Assembly (NCBI GenBank): GCA_002327945.1
Contig: DCVY01000059.1
Span: forward strand, 1-9,616
Direction: 5' to 3'
Source of the DNA: Acidovorax delafieldii
Lineage (GTDB): Bacteria; Pseudomonadota; Gammaproteobacteria; Burkholderiales; Burkholderiaceae_C
Length of the DNA stretch: 9,616 nucleotides
Part shown: positions 6,061-9,616 of the stretch, piece by piece
How positions within the stretch are numbered: position 1 is the first letter of the stretch
Layout of the letters: the number at the start of each line of letters is the position of its first letter
Position numbers and translations under genes: made by a program
Notes under the pieces: model-generated
The model's input: the letters and a program-made list of their open reading frames with translations, nothing else
Database searches by the model: none
What the model was told of the DNA's origin: nothing

Positions 6061-6061
6061 A
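6019..6061 (+). promoter_or_regulatory. Inverted repeat in the DUF3297 gene leader, ending on its start codon
   Basis: TGAAAATC (6019-6026) is perfectly complementary to GATTTTCA (6054-6061), whose last base is the A of the start codon. Inside these arms GCG (6028-6030) can pair with CGC (6048-6050). The result is an extended stem with a small internal loop and a 15-17 base T-rich apical loop. In RNA this would enclose the only Shine-Dalgarno-like bases (AAAG, 6051-6054), so translation start could be controlled by folding. A DNA operator is the alternative. The pairing is seen directly; the function is inferred. Confidence 0.35.
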
Positions 6062-6312
6062 TGACCGAAGCCCATTTCGCTCCCCCGCTGCCCGACCACC
6101 TGTCCATCGACCCGCGCAGTCCGCACCATGTTGCTGCCGTGTTCGAGCACGACATCGGCATCCGGTTGAATGACAAAGACCGATTCGATGTCGAGGAATA
6201 CTGCATCAGCGAAGGCTGGGTCAAGGTGCCCGCCGGCAAGACGCTTGATCGCAAGGGCAAGCCGCTGCTCATCAAGCTCAAGGGCAAGGTGCAAGCGTTT
6301 TACCGCTCATGA
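6061..6312 (+). CDS. DUF3297 family protein
   Basis: A complete 83-residue protein of unknown function matching the DUF3297 family (PF11730) as I remember it. Characteristic parts are LPDHLSIDPRSPHH near residue 10, the GIRLNDKDRFDVEEYCISEGWVKVPAGK block, and the ending DRKGKPLLIKLKGKVQAFY. It is small, soluble and charged, with no signal peptide or membrane segment. A single Cys lies in EEYCISEGW. The ATG at 6061 gives the usual family start, but it lacks a strong ribosome binding site and is partly contained in an inverted repeat. The stop codon overlaps the start of the RNase H-like gene (ATGA at 6309-6312), so the two are probably translated in a coupled way. No reaction can be assigned. 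Confidence 0.88.
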   Translation: MTEAHFAPPLPDHLSIDPRSPHHVAAVFEHDIGIRLNDKDRFDVEEYCISEGWVKVPAGKTLDRKGKPLLIKLKGKVQAFYRS

Positions 6313-6848
6313 CCATCCCCGCCACGGCGCCCGTCAGTGGCGTTGACTGCGCAGCCCATGCGATGAATCCAGTGGGCGAATCCCTCCCCGTCAGCCCCTG
6401 GATCATCTACTGCGATGGCAGCGCCATGCCCAACCCCGGCCGCATGGGGCTGGGTGTGCTGCTTTGCGCGCCCGATGGCACCCGGTACACGCTGGCGCAG
6501 GCCACCCACACCACGGGGTGCAACAACGAGGCCGAGCTGCGCGCCCTGTTGCTGGCCCTGCGGGAGCTGCAGGCGCGCGGGGCCAGCGCGCTGCTGGTGC
6601 ACAGCGACAGCAGTATTCTTGTGGAGCAGCTTGGTGGCGCGGCGGCGGCGCCGATTGCGCCAATTGCGCGGCTGCAAGATCTGTTGGATGAGGCGCGCAC
6701 CCTGCTGCAGTCATTCACGCAGGTGCGCCTGCAGTGGATTCCCCGCCACCGCAATACACAGGCCGACGCCCTGGCCCGCGCCGCGCTGGGGTGTGCGCCC
6801 AAGCCGCTCGCCCGGGCTTTTGGTAAGCGGTGCAAGCGCAAGAAATAG
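6309..6848 (+). CDS. RNase HI-like protein (reverse transcriptase-like / RVT_3 family)
   Basis: A 179-residue RNase H-fold nuclease, expected to cleave the RNA strand of RNA-DNA hybrids. The four acidic catalytic residues are present: D36 in YCDGSAMPNPG, E76 in NNEAELRAL, D100 in VHSDSSILV, and D153 in WIPRHRNTQADALA. H147 precedes the last Asp. The spacing is that of the compact RNase H class that lacks the basic handle of E. coli RnhA. The chromosome probably also carries a canonical rnhA, so I give no symbol. The protein ends in a basic tail (KRCKRKK) that might bind nucleic acid. About 30 residues precede the fold. ATG 6309 overlaps the previous stop; ATG 6363 (residue 19) is an alternative start with no better ribosome binding site. 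Coupling to the DUF3297 gene is likely. Confidence 0.9.
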   Translation: MTIPATAPVSGVDCAAHAMNPVGESLPVSPWIIYCDGSAMPNPGRMGLGVLLCAPDGTRYTLAQATHTTGCNNEAELRALLLALRELQARGASALLVHSDSSILVEQLGGAAAAPIAPIARLQDLLDEARTLLQSFTQVRLQWIPRHRNTQADALARAALGCAPKPLARAFGKRCKRKK

Positions 6849-6945
6849 GTGCCGGTTGCGCCACCACTGACCGGGGGCGCGCCAGGTGGGGGTGCGCTGC
6901 ACTGTGCGGCCCATCACCGATCTTGGCGCTTTCTCGCGCACCCGC

Positions 6946-7680
6946 TCAGGGCAGCTCGGCGCTGCCCATGCGGGCGACGATGGCGCGCGTGCGCCCTGCC
7001 AGGTAGGCTGAGCCCGGCGTCTTTTCAAAGCGCTTGGGCGCGGGCAGCATGACGGCCAGGCGCGCGGCCTCCTGCGGCGACAGGCGTGCGGCCGGTTTTT
7101 TGAAGTAATGCTGGGCCGCTGCCTCGGCGCCAAACACCCCGTCGCCCCATTCCACGCTGTTGAGGTAGATCTCCAGGATCCGCTGTTTGCTGAGCAGTTG
7201 TTCCAGCAGCAGTGTGAGTACAAATTCCTGGCCCTTGCGCAGCAGCGTGCGCTCGCCCGAGAGCAGCAGGTTTTTGGCCAGCTGCTGGGTGATGGTGGAG
7301 CCGCCCCGTATTTTGGGTGCACGCACGGGTTTGTCGGGCGCGCGGGCCTGGGCCTTGGCGATTTGCGCCTCGGCCTGGGCGTTGCGTTCCCAGGCTTTTT
7401 CGATGGCGTTCCAGTCCACGCCATCGTGGTTGACGAAACTGTCGTCTTCCGCAGCAATCACGGCGCGTTTCAAATGGTCTGAAATCCGGGCGGAGGGCAT
7501 CCACTGCTGGCGCCAGCGCACCTGCCCCTTGCTGGCCAGCTGGGCCCAGATTTCAGAGCGCTGGAAGGTGGTGGATTCGGGGGCGACCACGGCCATCGCC
7601 GCGATGCGCGCCACAAAAAACAGTTGCAGGGCCACCCCGGCCACCAGCACCAGCCCCAGCCAGCGCAGCAGGGATTTCAT
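6946..7680 (-). CDS. mtgA: Monofunctional biosynthetic peptidoglycan transglycosylase
   Basis: MtgA (GT51 family) polymerises lipid II into glycan strands on the outer face of the inner membrane. From ATG 7680 it is 244 residues (E. coli 242). This start is preferred because AAGGGA lies at a proper distance and the membrane anchor (about residues 4-32) begins immediately; an upstream ATG at 7758 would add 26 unlikely residues. AVIAAEDDSFVNHDGVD contains the catalytic E78. RGGSTITQQLAKNLLL (125-140), a LEIYLNSVEWGDGVFG block and AAAQHYFKKPAARLSPQEAARLAVMLPAP follow. No transpeptidase domain is present, so it is monofunctional. An Ala/Lys/Gln-rich segment of about 22 residues (101-122) is longer than the corresponding part of E. 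coli MtgA. aroE lies 117 bases upstream on the same strand, so the genes may share a transcript. Confidence 0.97.
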   Translation of the reverse strand: MKSLLRWLGLVLVAGVALQLFFVARIAAMAVVAPESTTFQRSEIWAQLASKGQVRWRQQWMPSARISDHLKRAVIAAEDDSFVNHDGVDWNAIEKAWERNAQAEAQIAKAQARAPDKPVRAPKIRGGSTITQQLAKNLLLSGERTLLRKGQEFVLTLLLEQLLSKQRILEIYLNSVEWGDGVFGAEAAAQHYFKKPAARLSPQEAARLAVMLPAPKRFEKTPGSAYLAGRTRAIVARMGSAELP

Positions 7681-7797
7681 CGTTGCATTCCCTTCATTCC
7701 AATTCTCCATCCAGCGTGAACGCGAAGGCGAAGCGCAGGCAGTGCAGGCATACGACACGCGAAGCTGACAAAGTGCATGGTGGATTCGGAAATGGAA

Positions 7798-8634
7798 TCA
7801 CGTCGTGGCTTGCAGTTCTTTGAGTACTTGCGCCGATGGCGGGCGCACGCCGCGCCACAGGGCAAACGCCTCTGCGGCCTGCTCCACCAGCATGCCCAGG
7901 CCATCGCGGGGCACGGCGCCGTGCTGGCGGGCCCAGTCGAGGAAGCCTTGCGCAGCCGGGCCATACATCATGTCGTAGGCCAGGCTGCCCGGGCGCAGCA
8001 CATGGGCCGGCACGGGAGCGGCGTCTCCCGCCAGGCTGCTGGCCGTGGCATTGATGATGAGGTCGAAATCGGACTCCAGCGATTGCGGGGTAATGGCTAG
8101 CAGCTCAGTTTTTTGTGGCAATGCAAGGTCGGCATGGGCCCGCACCAGCGCCTGCGCCCGGGCCAGTGTGCGGTTGGCCACGGTGATGTGGCGCACGCCC
8201 GCCTGCAGCAGAGGGCCCAGCACGCCGGCAGCGGCGCCACCGGCGCCCACCAGCAACACGTCGCGCCCGGCCAGCGACAGGCCTGCATTGCGCGTGATGT
8301 CGGCCACCAGCCCCAGGCCGTCGGTGTTGTCGGCGTGGATGCCGTCGGGGGTAAACACCAGGGTGTTGGCGGCCCCGGCGCGTTGCACGCGCTCGCTGCG
8401 CGTGGTGGCCAGGGTGGCGGCTTCGGGCTTGAAGGGAACGGTAACGTTGCAGCCGCGCCCGCCGCGGGCGATGAAGTCGCGCACACCCTGGGCAAAGCCG
8501 TCGATGGGCAGCAGGCAGCGTTCGTACACCAGACGCTCGCCGGTCAGCTCGGCAAAACGGGCGTGGATGGCGGGTGAGCGGCTGTGCGCCACCGGGTTGC
8601 CCATCACGCAATACAGATCAGCGGAAAAACTCAT
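7798..8634 (-). CDS. aroE: Shikimate dehydrogenase (NADP-dependent)
   Basis: AroE reduces 3-dehydroshikimate to shikimate with NADPH, the fourth step of chorismate and aromatic amino acid synthesis, in the cytosol. From ATG 8634 it is 278 residues (E. coli 272). Shikimate-binding motifs are HSRSPAIH (S18, S20), CNVTVPFK with catalytic K69, AANT (N90) and NTDG with D105. The nucleotide-binding loop GAGGAAAGV follows, and then the NADP-specificity motif NRTLAR. The C-terminal part has YDMMYGP and DGLGMLVEQAAEAF, also typical. The open frame extends upstream to 8937, but family alignment places the start at MSFSADLYCVMGNPVAHS. No clear ribosome binding site is seen. It lies 79 bases downstream of the TonB-like gene and upstream of mtgA, all on the minus strand, in an order I recall from related Burkholderiales. 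Confidence 0.97.
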   Translation of the reverse strand: MSFSADLYCVMGNPVAHSRSPAIHARFAELTGERLVYERCLLPIDGFAQGVRDFIARGGRGCNVTVPFKPEAATLATTRSERVQRAGAANTLVFTPDGIHADNTDGLGLVADITRNAGLSLAGRDVLLVGAGGAAAGVLGPLLQAGVRHITVANRTLARAQALVRAHADLALPQKTELLAITPQSLESDFDLIINATASSLAGDAAPVPAHVLRPGSLAYDMMYGPAAQGFLDWARQHGAVPRDGLGMLVEQAAEAFALWRGVRPPSAQVLKELQATT

Positions 8635-8669
8635 GGACACGGTATGAAGGCAAGAGGGGGGTCGGACGG

Positions 8670-8683
8670 GCACGGTGTCGTGC
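8670..8683. repeat. Small perfect hairpin between the TonB-like gene and aroE
   Basis: GCACG (8670-8674), loop GTGT, CGTGC (8679-8683) is a perfect 5-bp inverted repeat in the 79-bp spacer. No T tract follows on the minus strand, so it is not a standard terminator. Its role is unknown. Confidence 0.2.
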
Positions 8684-8713
8684 GGGGCGCCGCAGGCCGC
8701 TGAAGGCCATCGT

Positions 8714-9598
8714 TCAGGGGTTGCGGCTTTCGGGGTTGGCTTCGAAATTGGTCTGGAGGGTCTGGTCGCGCGTGAACTTGAAGCGCGCCACCATGGCGAT
8801 CTGGTCGGCCTGGCGGCGCATCTCGGCATTGAAGTGCCCGAACGGCCCGGCGGCCCGCGCAATGGCCTGGGCCTGACGGTCCAGTGCGCTGTTGCCCGAA
8901 CCCTGCACCACCTCGGTGTCCAGGACGCGGCCATCATGGTTGACGGTAACGATCATCGTCAGTTCGCCGTACAGCTTGCGGCCCCCTTGCTCGGGGAAGT
9001 TTTCGGTGCCCTTGTCCTCGACCTTGCTGCGCAGGCCCGAGTAATAGACTGCATAGGCCTCTTCGCGCGTGGCGGGGCTGATGTAGCGTTTTTTCGGGCG
9101 CGCGTTTTCTTCGTTGATGCGCTTTTCGATCTCGGCCAGCAGCTTGACGAGCTGGCGGCGCTTTTCCTCTTCGGCCGACTGGCTGTCACTTTGGCTGGTT
9201 TGGCGCGTATCGGGCTCGGGCAGGGTGGCCAGTCGCTTGCGCAACTGGGCCAGCAACTGGTTTTGCTGCTCTTGCATGGCATCGAGCCGGCGCTGCGATT
9301 CCTCGAAATCGTCTCCCACCGCCGTGAGGGCCGAATAGGGCAGCGGGCTGGTGGCCCGACCCTTGTCGGCCTCGCCGCCGCCAGCCATATTGGCCTGGGC
9401 GATGGCCTGGGCCTTGTCGGGCCGTTCGTTGGACTTGGCGTTGACCAGGATGACTTCGAGCGGTGTGTCCTGGAACACCCGGTGAAAGCCCTCGGGGTCG
9501 ATGAAGCGGACCGACAACAGCGCTGCGTGCAGCGCCACCGACACGCCCAGCATGCGCTGCAGCGTGCTGAAATTGCGGAGGAAAGCAGACAGTTTCAT
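8714..9598 (-). CDS. TonB-family energy transducer with coiled-coil linker
   Basis: A 294-residue inner-membrane protein expected to pass proton-motive energy to an outer-membrane partner, as TonB or TolA do. A single N-terminal membrane segment (about 16-32) contains S20 and H24 in S-x3-H spacing, the pair found in E. coli TonB (S16, H20). The TonB-family TPLEVILVNAKS follows at 45-56. The periplasmic linker is not Pro/Lys-rich as in classical TonB. Instead it is charged, Gln-rich and predicted coiled coil (about 97-125 and 141-168), which recalls TolA. The C-terminal domain (about 183-276), with GRVLDTEVVQGSGNSALDRQ, AGPFGHF and ARFKF, matches the TonB fold. No exbB/exbD or tolQ/tolR is visible nearby. 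ATG 9598 overlaps the presumed stop of the upstream gene (ATGA). A general TonB/TolA-like adaptor is the safest call. Confidence 0.82.
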   Translation of the reverse strand: MKLSAFLRNFSTLQRMLGVSVALHAALLSVRFIDPEGFHRVFQDTPLEVILVNAKSNERPDKAQAIAQANMAGGGEADKGRATSPLPYSALTAVGDDFEESQRRLDAMQEQQNQLLAQLRKRLATLPEPDTRQTSQSDSQSAEEEKRRQLVKLLAEIEKRINEENARPKKRYISPATREEAYAVYYSGLRSKVEDKGTENFPEQGGRKLYGELTMIVTVNHDGRVLDTEVVQGSGNSALDRQAQAIARAAGPFGHFNAEMRRQADQIAMVARFKFTRDQTLQTNFEANPESRNP

Positions 9599-9616
9599 CG
9601 CCGGGCCGCCCCAAGA
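9595..9616 (-). CDS. Possible 3' end of an upstream gene (partial)
   Basis: On the minus strand, six codons (LGAARR) precede a TGA at 9597-9595 that overlaps the ATG of the TonB-like gene as ATGA. The short spacing and overlap would be typical of a polycistronic transcript. From memory, related genomes often have an exoribonuclease (RNB family) gene here. Too little sequence is present to identify it. Confidence 0.25.

Noticed and set aside
6858..6889. Possible bidirectional terminator between the RNase H-like gene and mtgA
   Set aside because: Short GC arms (GCGCC/GGCGC, CCACC/GGTGG) are mutually exclusive and no T tract follows on either strand.
7681..7758. mtgA start at 7758
   Set aside because: The 26 extra residues precede the membrane anchor without adding a known feature, whereas ATG 7680 has an AAGGGA ribosome binding site.
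8635..8937. N-terminal extension of the aroE frame to 8937
   Set aside because: The extra 101 residues overlap the TonB-like gene, are Arg/Pro-rich, and precede a normal AroE N-terminus at 8634.

Overview
The window reads as a chromosomal segment of a GC-rich betaproteobacterium, most likely a member of the Comamonadaceae (Acidovorax, Delftia or Comamonas type). This rests on codon usage rich in G and C, on protein sequences typical of Burkholderiales, on the order tonB-like / aroE / mtgA, and on two short intergenic palindromic elements built around AAGCGCTT of a kind I recall from that family. No mobile element, CRISPR array, rRNA or tRNA is visible. Eleven protein genes are supported.

Left part (130-5054, plus strand): a soluble Hanks-type Ser/Thr protein kinase is followed by a PP2C-type protein phosphatase, then rph (RNase PH), rdgB (dITP/XTP pyrophosphatase) and hemW (heme chaperone, radical-SAM family). 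The kinase and phosphatase form an antagonistic phosphorylation switch. rph and rdgB serve RNA 3'-end processing and nucleotide-pool cleaning. The rph-rdgB junction carries one AAGCGCTT element, and the region after hemW carries a related one.

Middle (5055-6848): a small minus-strand lipoprotein of the I78 peptidase-inhibitor family converges on hemW. It is followed by about 516 bp without a recognisable gene but with several stem-loops. Next comes a plus-strand pair, a DUF3297 protein overlapping by ATGA with a compact RNase HI-like nuclease. The start codon of the DUF3297 gene lies inside a long inverted repeat.

Right part (6946-9616, minus strand): a TonB-family energy transducer with a coiled-coil linker, then aroE (shikimate dehydrogenase), then mtgA (monofunctional peptidoglycan glycosyltransferase), all read leftward. 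The last few codons of a further upstream gene seem to overlap the TonB-like gene at the window edge.

I found no clearly new multi-gene system. The points most worth a second look are the kinase/phosphatase pair outside any type VI secretion context, the structured leader of the DUF3297 gene, the palindromic elements that sit exactly at gene boundaries, and the unexplained 5545-6060 interval.
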